Assembly: GCF_016907815.1 (NCBI RefSeq)
Contig: NZ_JAFBCQ010000001.1
Span: 2,294,001-2,358,000, forward strand
DNA length: 64,000 bases
Source of the DNA: Microbacterium aurum
GTDB lineage: Bacteria; Actinomycetota; Actinomycetes; Actinomycetales; Microbacteriaceae
Direction: 5' to 3'
Shown piece after piece: positions 47,859-58,638 of the stretch. The notes under the pieces are model-generated. The model did not search any database and was not told the DNA's origin. It was given only the letters and a program-made list of their open reading frames with translations. The position numbers and the translations under genes were made by a program. Within the stretch, counting starts at the first letter, position 1; each line of letters begins with the position of its first letter.

Positions 47859-48066
47859 GGGGAAACGCGGGGGATCGCGGCGGTGTCGGGCCAGCACAGC
47901 AGTGCCGCCACAAGCGCGCCACCCGCCGACTCGCCGACGATCGTGATCCGCGCGGGGTCGCCCCCGAAGGCGGCGACCTCGCGCTGCACCCAGCGGAGGC
48001 CTGCAGCGGCGTCGGCGAGTCCCAGGTTGCGCGGAGCGCCCTCGAGCACCGAGAACCCCTCCGCGC
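47859..48066 (-). pseudogene. Carboxylesterase type B fragment
   Basis: The minus strand reads VGAEGFSVLEGAPRNLG, then DAAAGLRWVQREVAAFGGDP and ARITIVGESAGGALVAALLC. This is the conserved nucleophile-elbow region of type B carboxylesterases (GESAGG). Only about 65 residues remain. The upstream side ends at an in-frame stop beside the hrcA control region, and the downstream side ends at the inverted repeat. A complete enzyme is about 500 residues. It is a decayed gene, with no sign of expression. Confidence 0.75.
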
Positions 48067-48090
48067 CGACTCACCGTAGGGGCGGCGCGA

Positions 48091-48122
48091 TAAGATTGGC
48101 ACTCAGCAACCGTGAGTGCCAA
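48091..48122 (+). promoter_or_regulatory. CIRCE operator and -10 element of the hrcA-dnaJ operon
   Basis: TTGGCACTC-N9-GAGTGCCAA (48096-48122) is a CIRCE element with perfectly complementary 9-bp arms, the binding site of HrcA. TAAGAT (48091-48096), which fits the -10 consensus, touches its left arm, so bound HrcA should block RNA polymerase. The AGGAGG ribosome binding site of hrcA follows at once. Confidence 0.93.
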
Positions 48123-48134
48123 CAAGGAGGGCTG

Positions 48135-49172
48135 ATGGTCTCGGAACGCGGACTTCAGGTCCTCCGCGCGATCGTGCAGGACTACGTCGACACGCATGAG
48201 CCGGTGGGCAGCAAGGCGATCGTCGAGCGTCATCAGTTCGGCGTGTCGGCGGCGACCATCCGCAACGACATGGCGCTGCTGGAGGACGAGGAGCTCATCG
48301 CGGCCCCCCACACGTCGTCGGGGCGCGTCCCGACCGACAAGGGGTACCGCGTCTTCGTCGACCATCTCGCGGAGCTCCGGCCCCTGTCCACGGCGCAGCG
48401 CTCGGCGATCTCGTCGTTCCTCGCCGACCCTGTGGACCTGGACGACCTCCTCGTGCGCACCGTCCGCGCGCTGACCCGGCTCACCGGTCAGGTCGCCATC
48501 GTGCAGTACCCCTCGTTCGCGCGCGCCAGCGTCTCGCACGTGGAGTTCGTGCACCTCGGCGGCACGCGCGTCGTGGTCATCGTCGTCACCGACACGGGCC
48601 GGGTCTCGCAGCGCGTCGCGTTCCTGCAGGCCGAGCTCACCGAGCAGGATGCCGCGGCCATCAAGCACGCCGTGGCGCGCCTGGTCACGGGCAAGCCCGT
48701 GGCGGAGGCCGCCTCGGCGATCGCGCAGCTGGCGGCATCCGAACCCTCCGGCGGACCCGTCGACGAGGCCGTGCGCACGGTCGCGCGGATCGTCGGGGAG
48801 GAGCTCGACGAGTTCCGTCAGGACCGCCTCGTGATGGCCGGCAGCGCCACCCTCGCGCGACGCGAGGGAGACTTCCGCGGCAGCATCTACCCCCTGCTGG
48901 AGGCCATCGAGGAGCAGGTGACGCTGCTCCGGCTCATGGGGGAGATGGTCGCCGACGATCAAGGCCTGGCGGCGAGCATCGGTCGCGAGAACGAGCCGTT
49001 CGGGCTGGCGGAGGCATCCGTCGTCACCGGCGACTACGACGCGACCGGATCCCGTGCCCGGGTGGGCGTGCTCGGTCCGACGCGCATGGACTACCCCACC
49101 AACCTCGCGGCGGTCCGCGCCGTCGCGCACTACCTGAGCAGGCTGCTCGACGAGGACGACCAGTCCCGCTGA
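48135..49172 (+). CDS. hrcA: Heat-inducible transcription repressor HrcA
   Basis: HrcA represses chaperone genes at CIRCE sites until heat shock. The 345-residue protein has the winged-helix domain (MVSERGLQVLRAIVQDYVDTH, GVSAATIRNDMALLEDEELI, SGRVPTDKGYRVFVDHL), a GAF-like core and the C-terminal ARVGVLGPTRMDYPTNLAAVRAVA. AGGAGG lies 5 bp before the ATG. The operator overlaps its own promoter, so it is autoregulated together with dnaJ and probably rsmE. Confidence 0.97.
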   Translation: MVSERGLQVLRAIVQDYVDTHEPVGSKAIVERHQFGVSAATIRNDMALLEDEELIAAPHTSSGRVPTDKGYRVFVDHLAELRPLSTAQRSAISSFLADPVDLDDLLVRTVRALTRLTGQVAIVQYPSFARASVSHVEFVHLGGTRVVVIVVTDTGRVSQRVAFLQAELTEQDAAAIKHAVARLVTGKPVAEAASAIAQLAASEPSGGPVDEAVRTVARIVGEELDEFRQDRLVMAGSATLARREGDFRGSIYPLLEAIEEQVTLLRLMGEMVADDQGLAASIGRENEPFGLAEASVVTGDYDATGSRARVGVLGPTRMDYPTNLAAVRAVAHYLSRLLDEDDQSR

Positions 49173-49226
49173 GCGGCAGCCGACAGAACGAACCCCACCG
49201 CGCCCGGAAGGGCAGGAAAGGCGATT

Positions 49227-50336
49227 GTGGCCGACCACTACGAAGTCCTGGGCGTCTCGCGCGATGCGAGCCCCGAGGAGATCAAGAAGGCGTACCGGCG
49301 TCTCGCGCGCGAGCTCCACCCGGACGTCAACCCCGGCGAGGACGCATCCGAGCGCTTCAAGCTCGTGACGCACGCCTACGACGTCCTGAGCGACCCCGAG
49401 CAGCGCCAGCGCTACGACATGGGCGGCGACGGCTCGCCATTCGGCGGCGCCGGGGGCGGCTTCGGCGGGTTCGGCGACATCTTCGAGACGTTCTTCGGCG
49501 GCGGCGGTGGTCGCGCCGGACGCCCCCGGTCGCGCCGGGAGCGCGGCCAGGACGCGCTCGTGCGCGTCACCCTGGACCTCGGCGACGTCGTGTTCGGCAC
49601 GCACCGCGACATCGAGGTCGACACCGCCGTGCTGTGCGAGACCTGCCAGGGCTCGTGCTGCCAGCCGGGCACCGGCGAGGCGACATGCGACATCTGCCAC
49701 GGCTCGGGCCAGGTGCAGCGCACGGTGCGCAGTCTGCTCGGCAACGTCGTGACCTCGCAGCCCTGCACGGCGTGCCAGGGCTACGGCACCACGATCCCGT
49801 ACCCGTGCGCCGGCTGCCAGGGCCAGGGACGCGTCCGCGCCCGCCGCACGGTCTCGGTCGACATCCCCGGCGGTGTGGAGACCGGTCTGCGGCTGCAGCT
49901 GCCCGGCTCCGGTGAGGTCGGCCCCGCGGGCGGCCCCCACGGCGACCTGTACCTCGAGGTGACGGTCGCCTCGCACGAGACCTTCAGCCGGGACGGCGAC
50001 GACCTGCTCGCGACGCTCGACGTGTCGATGCCCGACGCCATCCTCGGCGCGCACACCACGATCACCTCCCTCGACGGCGACGTCGAGCTGGAGGTGCGCC
50101 CCGGGGTGCAGTCGGGCGACGTGCTCACGATCAAGGGACGCGGCATCACGCCGCTGCGCGGTGGCACCCGCGGCGACCTGCGGGTCGCGGTGCAGGTCGT
50201 CACGCCGACGCGTCTGGATGCCAAGGAGCGGGCGCTGATCGAGGACTTCGCGAAGAAGTCGAAGTCGCCGCCGCCCCGGCTCGCCCAGTTCCATCAGGGC
50301 ATGTTCTCGAAGCTGCGCGACCGCTTCCGGGGCTGA
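49227..50336 (+). CDS. dnaJ: Chaperone DnaJ (DnaJ2 type)
   Basis: This co-chaperone stimulates DnaK ATPase and binds unfolded clients. The 369-residue protein has a J domain with HPD at residues 31-33, a Gly/Phe-rich linker ([26 protein letters not shown]), four zinc-binding repeats and two C-terminal beta domains. Repeats 2-4 ([24 protein letters not shown]) are canonical; the first is CETCQGSC, with the last Gly replaced by Cys. The GTG start at 49227 follows GGAAAG. Its stop is one base before rsmE. Confidence 0.96.
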   Translation: MADHYEVLGVSRDASPEEIKKAYRRLARELHPDVNPGEDASERFKLVTHAYDVLSDPEQRQRYDMGGDGSPFGGAGGGFGGFGDIFETFFGGGGGRAGRPRSRRERGQDALVRVTLDLGDVVFGTHRDIEVDTAVLCETCQGSCCQPGTGEATCDICHGSGQVQRTVRSLLGNVVTSQPCTACQGYGTTIPYPCAGCQGQGRVRARRTVSVDIPGGVETGLRLQLPGSGEVGPAGGPHGDLYLEVTVASHETFSRDGDDLLATLDVSMPDAILGAHTTITSLDGDVELEVRPGVQSGDVLTIKGRGITPLRGGTRGDLRVAVQVVTPTRLDAKERALIEDFAKKSKSPPPRLAQFHQGMFSKLRDRFRG

Positions 50337-50337
50337 C

Positions 50338-51075
50338 ATGGCGCTGCACTTCCTCGTCGACGACGTTCCCCTCGATGCGCCGGTGGGCGCGGAGATCGTC
50401 ATCACCGGCGCCGAAGCGCACCACGCGGCCGCCGTCCGGCGGGTGCGGGTCGGCGAGGAGGTCACCGTCGGCGACGGCCGCGGACTGTGGCTGGAAGCGG
50501 TCGTGACCGACGTCGCGCCCAAGCGCGTGGTCGCCGCCGTGACGGCGCGGACCAGCCATCCCGCCGCCGCACCCCGGCTCGTCCTCGTGCAGGCCCTCGC
50601 CAAGGGCGACCGCGATGAACTCGCGATCCAGGCGGCGACCGAGCTCGGCGTCGACGAGATCGTGCCGTGGCAGGCCGCCCGCAGCGTCTCGCGGTGGGAT
50701 CAGGCGAAGGCCGCGAAGGGCGTCGCCCGCTGGCAGACGATCGTCCGCGAGGCGGCGAAGCAGGCGCACCGCGCCTGGGTGCCCGTCGTCTCCGCGCCCG
50801 TCTCCACCGCGCAGCTGGCCGCACGCGCTGCGAGTCGGATGCTGGTGCTCGAGCCCACGGCATCCGTCCCGCTGTCAGGAGTCGCCCTCGCCCCCGATGA
50901 CGCGCGCGATCTCGTGCTGGTCGTCGGCCCCGAGGGCGGGATCGCGCCGGAAGAGCTCGTGGCCCTGGCGGATGCCGGAGCCACCGCCGCGCGCCTGGGG
51001 GAGACCGTGCTGCGCACCTCGACCGCCGGCCCCGCCGCCCTCGCCGTCCTCAATGCCCGCCTCGGGCGCTGGTGA
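50338..51075 (+). CDS. rsmE: 16S rRNA (uracil-1498-N3)-methyltransferase
   Basis: RsmE methylates U1498 in the decoding centre using S-adenosylmethionine. The 245-residue SPOUT enzyme has ITGAEAHHAAAVRRVRVGEEVTVGDG at the N-terminal PUA-like domain, AIQAATELGVDEIVPW and RWQTIVREAAKQAHR, and the knot sequences LVVGPEGGIAPEE and RLGETVLRTSTAGPAAL. It is one base after dnaJ, inside the heat-shock operon as in many actinobacteria. Confidence 0.95.
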   Translation: MALHFLVDDVPLDAPVGAEIVITGAEAHHAAAVRRVRVGEEVTVGDGRGLWLEAVVTDVAPKRVVAAVTARTSHPAAAPRLVLVQALAKGDRDELAIQAATELGVDEIVPWQAARSVSRWDQAKAAKGVARWQTIVREAAKQAHRAWVPVVSAPVSTAQLAARAASRMLVLEPTASVPLSGVALAPDDARDLVLVVGPEGGIAPEELVALADAGATAARLGETVLRTSTAGPAALAVLNARLGRW

Positions 51076-51128
51076 GGCGAGCTCCGCAGCGCGCGGCAGC
51101 GCCCCGGCCTGACGCGCCGGGCGCTGGC

Positions 51129-51143
51129 TAGACTCGGGGTATG
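51129..51143 (+). promoter_or_regulatory. Leaderless promoter of the HIT gene and phoH-era cluster
   Basis: TAGACT (51129-51134), 6 nt, ATG at 51141. It would drive the HIT-phoH-ybeY-corC-era operon. Confidence 0.6.
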
Positions 51144-51488
51144 AGCGAACCGTCGATCTTCACGCGCATCCTGCAGGGCGAGATCCCCGCGGAGATCATC
51201 GCCGAGACCGAGAACGCCTTCGCGATCCGCGACATCGCCCCGCAGGCGCCGGTGCACCTGCTCGTGATCCCGAAGTCGCAGGAGTACCGCAACGTCGTCG
51301 AGCTCGCCGCCGGCGACCCCGCCCTGCTGACCGAGCTGATCGGCTTGGCGAACACCCTGGCCGCCGAGCACGCCGACGGTGACTTCCGCCTCGTCTTCAA
51401 CACCGGCGCCGGTGCCGGGCAGACCGTGTTCCACGTGCACGCGCACGTCCTCGCCGGCGGGCTGGCCGAAGGGAGCCTCGGTGGCTGA
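51141..51488 (+). CDS. HIT domain (histidine triad) protein
   Basis: HIT enzymes hydrolyse nucleoside phosphoramidates or dinucleotides. The 115-residue protein has the HINT pattern: IFTRILQGEIPAEIIAETENAFAIRDIAPQAPVHLLVIPK, and the triad HVHAHVLAGG with the nucleophilic middle His. The partner metal site is absent, as in the family. It heads the cluster and overlaps phoH by 8 nt. Confidence 0.95.
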   Translation: MSEPSIFTRILQGEIPAEIIAETENAFAIRDIAPQAPVHLLVIPKSQEYRNVVELAAGDPALLTELIGLANTLAAEHADGDFRLVFNTGAGAGQTVFHVHAHVLAGGLAEGSLGG

Positions 51489-52596
51489 CGACGCATCCGG
51501 ATCGCCGGCCGAGCCGGTCACCGAGCACCTCTACGCCGACGGCGTCGCCATGGTGCAGCTGCTCGGCCCGCAGGACCGGCTGCTGCGCGTCGTCGAGCGC
51601 GAGCACCGCGATGTGCAGGTGCACGTCCGGGGCAACGAGATCACCCTGACCGGTCCGGCGGATGCTGTGGCGCGCGCTCGTGACCTCGTGGAGGAGCTCA
51701 TGGCGCTCTCGCGCACCGGGCACGGACTCGACCCCTCGGACGTCGTCGCCAGCGACCGCATCCTCCGCACGGAGGGCGGGCCGCGCCCTTCCGAGGTGTT
51801 GGGCGAAGCCATCCTGTCCTCGCGCGGCCGCGTGATCCGCCCGAAGACCCTCGGTCAGAAGGCTTACGTCGACGCGATCGACGAGAACACCATCACGTTC
51901 GGCATCGGCCCGGCCGGCACCGGCAAGACCTACCTTGCGATGGCCAAGGCGGTGCAGGCGCTGCAGCGCAAGGAGGTCAGCCGCATCATCCTCAGCCGGC
52001 CCGCGATCGAGGCGGGGGAGCGGCTGGGGTTCCTTCCGGGGACTTTGACCGACAAGATCGACCCCTACCTGCGCCCCCTCTACGACGCCCTCAACGAGAT
52101 GATGGATCCGGAGATCGTCCCGAAGCTCATGGCCTCCGGCACGATCGAAGTCGCGCCGCTGGCGTACATGCGCGGGCGCACGCTCAACGACTCGTTCGTC
52201 GTGCTCGACGAGGCGCAGAACACGACGCCCGAGCAGATGAAGATGTTCCTCACCCGCCTCGGCTTCGGCACGCGCATGGTCGTCACCGGCGACATCACGC
52301 AGATCGACCTGCCGCAGGGCGCGTCGGGGCTGCGCCTGGTCACCCGGGTGCTGAAGGACATCGACGACATCCACTTCACCTACCTGACGAGCGACGACGT
52401 CGTGCGCCACACGCTGGTGGGCCGCATCGTCGACGCATACACCGAGTACGACGAGCAGCGCCTCGCCTCGCGCCGCGAGCGCGACGAGGCGACGGAGTTC
52501 GCCAATCGCGCCGAGCGCCGGGCAGCTCAGGACCCGCGTCGATCCGGGCGCCCGAACGGTCCCCGAGACCATCTGAAAGGGCGTGGCCGCGCATGA
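51481..52596 (+). CDS. phoH: PhoH family ATPase
   Basis: The protein joins an N-terminal KH-like RNA-binding region (about 40-75, [25 protein letters not shown]) to a PhoH P-loop domain. That domain has [16 protein letters not shown] near residue 143, [19 protein letters not shown] and [20 protein letters not shown] (Walker B). It is associated with YbeY in RNA processing. The GTG at 51481 overlaps the HIT gene. The charged C-terminal tail (about 330-371) is disordered. It is phosphate-starvation induced in E. coli; regulation here is unknown. Confidence 0.95.
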   Translation: MADDASGSPAEPVTEHLYADGVAMVQLLGPQDRLLRVVEREHRDVQVHVRGNEITLTGPADAVARARDLVEELMALSRTGHGLDPSDVVASDRILRTEGGPRPSEVLGEAILSSRGRVIRPKTLGQKAYVDAIDENTITFGIGPAGTGKTYLAMAKAVQALQRKEVSRIILSRPAIEAGERLGFLPGTLTDKIDPYLRPLYDALNEMMDPEIVPKLMASGTIEVAPLAYMRGRTLNDSFVVLDEAQNTTPEQMKMFLTRLGFGTRMVVTGDITQIDLPQGASGLRLVTRVLKDIDDIHFTYLTSDDVVRHTLVGRIVDAYTEYDEQRLASRRERDEATEFANRAERRAAQDPRRSGRPNGPRDHLKGRGRA

Positions 52597-53060
52597 CCAT
52601 CGAGATCACGAACGAGTCCGGCGTGGACATCGACGAGACGGTCCTGCTTCGGCTGACCGCGCACAACCTCGCCGAGGTGAACGTCAGCCCGGATGCCGAT
52701 GTCGCGATCCTCCTCGTCGACGAGGGCGCGATGGAGGCACTGCACGTCCAGTGGATGGATGAGCCGGGGCCCACCGATGTTCTGAGCTTCCCGATGGACG
52801 AGCTGCGTCCCGGCACGCAGGAGCAGCCGACGCCGCCGGGTCTCCTCGGCGACATCGTGCTCTGCCCGCAGGTCGCCGAGACGCAGGCACAGGCGGCCGG
52901 GCACAGCACGCTCGACGAGCTGATCCTGCTCACCACGCACGGCCTGTTGCACCTGCTCGGCTTCGACCACGCGGAGCCCGACGAGGAGCGCGAGATGTTC
53001 GGGCTGCAGCGCGAGCTCATCGCCGCGTTCCACGCCTCGGAGCGCCGACGACGCGCATGA
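52593..53060 (+). CDS. ybeY: Endoribonuclease YbeY
   Basis: YbeY is a zinc-dependent RNase acting in 16S rRNA 3'-end maturation and ribosome quality control. The 155-residue protein has the H3xH5xH signature in THGLLHLLGFDH with three zinc-binding His residues, and PTDVLSFPMDE. ATGA overlaps occur with phoH before it and corC after it, so translation of the cluster is tightly coupled. Confidence 0.96.
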   Translation: MTIEITNESGVDIDETVLLRLTAHNLAEVNVSPDADVAILLVDEGAMEALHVQWMDEPGPTDVLSFPMDELRPGTQEQPTPPGLLGDIVLCPQVAETQAQAAGHSTLDELILLTTHGLLHLLGFDHAEPDEEREMFGLQRELIAAFHASERRRRA

Positions 53061-54358
53061 CCGAGATTCTGCTGCTCGTCGCCGCCGTCCTGCTCGTCGC
53101 CCTCGGCGGTCTCATGGCGGCCCTCGACGCCGCCCTGGGCGTCACTTCGCGCGCCGACCTCGTCGAGATGTCGCTGACGGCCCGCCGCGGCAGCGCGCTC
53201 GCGCGCATCGCCGCCGACCCTGAGGCGCACGGCAACGCCGTCGTCTTCATCAGGATCCTCGCCGAGACGACCGCGGCGGTTCTCGTCACCGTCGCCTTCA
53301 CCGTGCTGTTCGACAGCATCTGGTGGGCGATGCTCGCCGCCGCCATCCTCATGACGATCGTCTCGTTCGTGCTCGTGGGCGCCAGCCCGCGCGCGGTCGG
53401 GCGTCAGCACGCGCGAGGGCTCATCACCGCCTGCGCCCCGCTCATCCGCGGCGCGCGTATCGTCCTCGGCCCCCTCGCGCACCTCCTCGTCATCGTCGGC
53501 AATCGGGTGACCCCCGGCATCCAACGCGGCACATCGTTCGCCAGCGAGGAGCAACTGCTCAGCATGGTCGACGAGGCGGCCTCGCAGGATCTCATCGAAG
53601 AGGACGACCGCGAGCTCATCCACTCGGTCTTCGATTTCACCGACACATTCGTGCGCGAAGTCATGGTGCCGCGCACCGACATGGTGACGGTGGATGCCGC
53701 TGCGACGACCCAGGAGGCGATGCAGCTCTTCCTCGACAAGGGCGTTTCGCGCATTCCCGTCGCCGACGGCGAGGCCGACGACATCACGGGCGTCGTCTAC
53801 CTGAAAGACCTCGTGCAGTTCGCGTTCCGCGACGAGTCGGCCTGGCGCGATGCGCCCGTCGCGCAGATCGCGCGCCCGGCGGTGTTCGTCCCGGAGTCCA
53901 TGAAGGCCGAGACGCTGCTGCAGCAGATGAAACGGGATGCCGTGCACGTGTGCCTCGTCGTCGACGAGTACGGCGGGGTCTCGGGCCTCGTCACCCTCGA
54001 GGATCTGATCGAGGAGCTCGTCGGTGAGATCGCCGACGAGTACGATCCGCGCTCGAGTGAGGTCGTGGATCTCGGCGACGGGCGCTATCGGGTGAGCGCG
54101 CGCCTCGGGCTCGACGAGGTGGGGGAGCTGTTCGGCCTCGAACTCGAGGACGACGACGTCGACTCCATCGGCGGCCTGCTCGGCAAGCTGCTGGGGCGCG
54201 TTCCGTTGCCGGGTGCGTCCGCCGAGTACTCCGGGCTGCGCCTGACCGGCGGCACCTCGCGCGGCCGCGGCCGGGGACTGGCGACGGTGTTCGTCGAGCC
54301 GACCGAGCGCTTGGCCGCCGTCGACGCGGCGTTCGCGGAGAGGAACGAGGAACGATGA
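53057..54358 (+). CDS. CorC/HlyC family transporter (CNNM-like)
   Basis: The 433-residue protein has an N-terminal DUF21 domain with three to four hydrophobic segments (from [25 protein letters not shown]), a pair of CBS domains ([67 protein letters not shown]) and a C-terminal CorC_HlyC domain. Members move or regulate Mg2+ and Co2+; the old haemolysin name is misleading. It sits between ybeY and era with 4-nt overlaps. Confidence 0.92.
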   Translation: MTEILLLVAAVLLVALGGLMAALDAALGVTSRADLVEMSLTARRGSALARIAADPEAHGNAVVFIRILAETTAAVLVTVAFTVLFDSIWWAMLAAAILMTIVSFVLVGASPRAVGRQHARGLITACAPLIRGARIVLGPLAHLLVIVGNRVTPGIQRGTSFASEEQLLSMVDEAASQDLIEEDDRELIHSVFDFTDTFVREVMVPRTDMVTVDAAATTQEAMQLFLDKGVSRIPVADGEADDITGVVYLKDLVQFAFRDESAWRDAPVAQIARPAVFVPESMKAETLLQQMKRDAVHVCLVVDEYGGVSGLVTLEDLIEELVGEIADEYDPRSSEVVDLGDGRYRVSARLGLDEVGELFGLELEDDDVDSIGGLLGKLLGRVPLPGASAEYSGLRLTGGTSRGRGRGLATVFVEPTERLAAVDAAFAERNEER

Positions 54359-55248
54359 CCGAGACGCGATCCGGGTTCGTGACGTTCGTGGGGCGCCCGA
54401 ACGTCGGCAAGTCGACGCTGACCAACGCCCTCGTCGGCGAGAAGGTCGCGATCACCTCCGACAAGCCCCAGACGACCCGCCGCGCGATCCGCGGCATTCT
54501 GAACCGGCCTGCCGGGCAGCTCGTCATCGTCGACACGCCGGGCATCCACAAGCCTCGGACCCTCCTCGGTCAGCGGCTCAACGATCTCGTCGAGCAGGTG
54601 CTCGGCGACGTCGACGCCATCGGCTTCCTCGTGCCGGCCACCGAGAAGGTCGGTCCCGGCGACCGCCGGATCGCCGCCTCGCTCGACGGCTATCCGCGGG
54701 CGAAGAAGGTCGCCATCGTCACGAAGACTGACGTCGCCTCCCGGGAGGAGATCACCGAGCGACTGCTGGAGGTCGACTCCCTCCGCGAGGACTGGTCCGC
54801 GGTCATCCCGCTGTCCGCGGTCGCGGGCGAACAGCTCGACGTGCTCGCCGACGAGCTGCTCGCGCTCATGCCCGAAGGGCCGGCGCTCTACGAGGAGGGC
54901 GTCGTCACCGACGAGTCGCTGGAGGACCGGATCGCGGAGATCATCCGCGAGGCCGCGCTCGAGGGCGTCCGCGACGAGCTGCCGCACTCCATCGCCGTCA
55001 CGATCGAGGACCTGGCCGAGCGTGAGGACGGGTCGATGACCGACATCCACGCGAACCTCGTCGTCGAGCGCGACAGCCAGAAGGCGATCATCATCGGGCA
55101 CAAGGGCTCACGCCTGCGCGACGTCGGCACGCGTGCCCGCGCGCAGATCGAGCCCCTGGTGGGCACGAAGGTCTTCCTCAAGCTCCACGTCCGGGTCGCA
55201 AAGGAGTGGCAGCGCGACCCGAAGCAGCTGGGCCGACTGGGTTTCTGA
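54355..55248 (+). CDS. era: GTPase Era
   Basis: Era binds 16S rRNA near the anti-Shine-Dalgarno and is needed for 30S assembly. The 297-residue protein has GRPNVGKST (residues 13-21), DTPGIHKPRTLLG, TKTDV and the C-terminal KH domain (IIGHKGSRLRDVGTRARAQIEPLVGTKVFLKLHVRV). The ATG overlaps the upstream stop. It ends the cluster; the next gene has its own TAGGCT promoter. Confidence 0.97.
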   Translation: MTETRSGFVTFVGRPNVGKSTLTNALVGEKVAITSDKPQTTRRAIRGILNRPAGQLVIVDTPGIHKPRTLLGQRLNDLVEQVLGDVDAIGFLVPATEKVGPGDRRIAASLDGYPRAKKVAIVTKTDVASREEITERLLEVDSLREDWSAVIPLSAVAGEQLDVLADELLALMPEGPALYEEGVVTDESLEDRIAEIIREAALEGVRDELPHSIAVTIEDLAEREDGSMTDIHANLVVERDSQKAIIIGHKGSRLRDVGTRARAQIEPLVGTKVFLKLHVRVAKEWQRDPKQLGRLGF

Positions 55249-55269
55249 CCGGTGGCGGCGCCGGGTCCG

Positions 55270-55284
55270 TAGGCTGTCACCGTG
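55270..55284 (+). promoter_or_regulatory. Leaderless promoter of the DUF1295 gene
   Basis: TAGGCT (55270-55275), 6 nt, GTG at 55282. Confidence 0.55.
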
Positions 55285-55850
55285 GATCCGCTGTCCCTCG
55301 TCCTGATCGTCGCCGGTGTCGCGAGCGCCTTCTGCTGGATCGCGTCGCTCGTCACGAAGGACACGTCGTGGTCGACCGCCTGTGGTCGATCGTGCCGGCG
55401 ATCTACGTGTGGATCTTCGCCATCGACGCGGTCGTCGTCGGGCGGCCCGACGCGCGCCTGTTCCTCATGGCAGTGCTCGTGACCCTGTGGGCGGCCCGGC
55501 TGACCTTCAACTTCGCCCGCAAAGGCGGCTACACGGGCATGGAGGACTACCGGTGGGCGATCCTGCTGTTCCGTTACAGCCGGCACCCCAACTTCTTCTT
55601 CGAACAGGCGCAGTGGTGGGCGTTCTACGGCCTGGGCACCGCGGCGGCGGTCTCCGCCGGCGCCGGCCTGTGGGGAGGGGCGCTCAACGGATTGATCGCC
55701 GGAGCAGCGCTGCTGACCGTCCTCTTCATCGGCTCGACGATCTTCACCGAGTCGATCTCGGCCTCGAAGTACCCGGCATACCGGGACTACCAGCGGACGA
55801 CGTCGATGCTCGTGCCCTGGCCACCCCGTCGACGCGCGCCGCGACACTGA
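55282..55850 (+). pseudogene. DUF1295 membrane protein, frameshifted
   Basis: The start (MDPLSLVLIVAGVASAFCWI, ending SLVTKDTSW) is in one frame and the rest (VDRLWSIVPAIYVWIFAIDAVVVG onward, to MLVPWPPRRRAPRH) in another. The break is at 55370-55371, where GTGGTCGAC would restore one frame if a single G were added (TGGGTCGAC). DUF1295 proteins (steroid 5-alpha-reductase-like fold, five to six helices) have TSWVDR at this point. The rest is intact, with the conserved NFARKGGYTGMEDYRWAILL and RYSRHPNFFFEQAQWW. It is either a recent knockout or a sequencing error. Confidence 0.85.
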
Positions 55851-55920
55851 CGAACGCCGCGGACGCCGCCGGATTTCCCTGCAACCGGGCCGCTTTTCGC
55901 TTCGGCCCCCGAGACGGGTG

Positions 55921-55935
55921 TACTCTGTCCCCATG
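55921..55935 (+). promoter_or_regulatory. Leaderless promoter of the leuA leader peptide
   Basis: TACTCT (55921-55926), 6 nt, ATG of the leader peptide at 55933, so transcription is predicted to start on the leader start codon. Confidence 0.55.
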
Positions 55936-55986
55936 CGCGCGTTCGGCCTCCTTCTTCTTAGCCGCCGCGACGAGACCTCGTTCTAG
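55933..55986 (+). CDS. leuL: leuA leader peptide (17 aa, four Leu codons in a row)
   Basis: The short frame MRAFGLLLLSRRDETSF contains four consecutive Leu codons (CTC CTT CTT CTT, three of them unusual for this GC-rich genome). A stalled ribosome at these codons when leucine is short would change downstream folding. The arrangement matches known leucine attenuators upstream of actinobacterial leuA. The stop is at 55984-55986, about 70 nt before leuA. Confidence 0.85.
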   Translation: MRAFGLLLLSRRDETSF

Positions 55987-56011
55987 GGCCTTCCTCGTCG
56001 CGGAGCTCGTC
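55965..56011 (+). promoter_or_regulatory. Alternative hairpins of the leuA attenuator
   Basis: CCGCGACGAG (55965-55974) pairs with CTCGTCGCGG (55994-56003), a perfect 10-bp stem that starts inside the leader frame. The same GACGAG can pair instead with a second CTCGTC at 56006-56011. No U-run terminator is seen, so control may be by anti-pausing or access to the leuA ribosome binding site. Confidence 0.6.
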
Positions 56012-56019
56012 ATTGCTGA

Positions 56020-57819
<1,800 letters not shown>

Positions 57820-57866
57820 TCGCGTGCGGCCGCCGCGGCGCGGCCGCTGATCGAGACCCCGCCTGC

Positions 57867-57904
57867 GCGCCGAGACCCCGCGTCGCAACGCGGGGTCTCG
57901 GCGC
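57867..57904. repeat. Perfect inverted repeat after leuA (REP-like)
   Basis: 17-bp arms GCGCCGAGACCCCGCGT and its complement surround a 4-nt CGCA loop. Related half-sites CGAGACCCCGC (57852-57862) and GAGATCTCGGCGCC (57911-57924) flank it. It lies between converging leuA and the TRIC-like gene and would form a very stable hairpin, acting as a terminator or part of a repeat family. Confidence 0.8.
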
Positions 57905-57951
57905 CGGGACGAGATCTCGGCGCCTGGACGACGCGCGCCGCACCACCCGGG

Positions 57952-58638
57952 TCAGGGCTTGATGATCCGGATCGCGCTCGTCTCGATCGCGACCTTCCGG
58001 CGGTGCAGGGCGCGCTGCTCGGGCAGGGAGATGTCGAACATCACCGCGAGCAGCCGGATGACGGTCGTGACGACGACGCAGGCGATGGCCGCCGCCACGA
58101 GCGGCGCCCCGAGGGCATGCGCGACGGCGAGGACGACGCACCCGGCGCCGGCGGCGACGGCGTACAGCGACCCGACGTGCATGATCGCGACCGGCAGACC
58201 CATGATGACGTCGCGGAGGATGCTGCCGCCCACCGCCGCGCACACGCCGACGAACACCGCGGGGACCGCCGGCATCCCGAGCCCCAGCGCCTTGGCGGTG
58301 CCGAACGCGGCGAACATGCCGATCACGAGCGCGTCGAGGGCGACGATCACGGCGTTCAGCCGCTGGAAGAGCCCCGCCAGGAGCATCCCGACCAGCGACG
58401 CGCCGAGAGCCGTCAGCAGGTACCAGTTGCTCTGCAGCGTCGCGAGTTCGGTGTTCAGCAGCAGATCGCGGATGAGACCGCCGCCCATGCCGACGAGGAT
58501 GCCGATGATCGCGACCCCGAGGAAGTCCAGGCGTCGCTGGCCGACGAAGCCGGACGCGAACAGCGCCCCCTGCACCCCGCCCAGGCCCACGGCGGTCAGG
58601 TCGGCCCACAGCGGGATCACGAACAGCGGCTCCGTCAC
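57952..58638 (-). CDS. TRIC-like cation channel (UPF0126, YicG type)
   Basis: The 228-residue membrane protein has two repeats of a three-helix unit plus a final helix: GVQGALFASGFVGQRRLDFLGVAIIGILVGMGGGLIRDLLLN and VIGMFAAFGTAKALGLGMPAVPAVFVGVCAAVGGSILRDVIMGL. The GGxxRD motifs are hallmarks of bacterial TRIC channels, which pass monovalent cations. The GTG at 58638 has GACAAT 6 nt upstream. It diverges from recO. Confidence 0.9.
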   Translation of the reverse strand: MTEPLFVIPLWADLTAVGLGGVQGALFASGFVGQRRLDFLGVAIIGILVGMGGGLIRDLLLNTELATLQSNWYLLTALGASLVGMLLAGLFQRLNAVIVALDALVIGMFAAFGTAKALGLGMPAVPAVFVGVCAAVGGSILRDVIMGLPVAIMHVGSLYAVAAGAGCVVLAVAHALGAPLVAAAIACVVVTTVIRLLAVMFDISLPEQRALHRRKVAIETSAIRIIKP

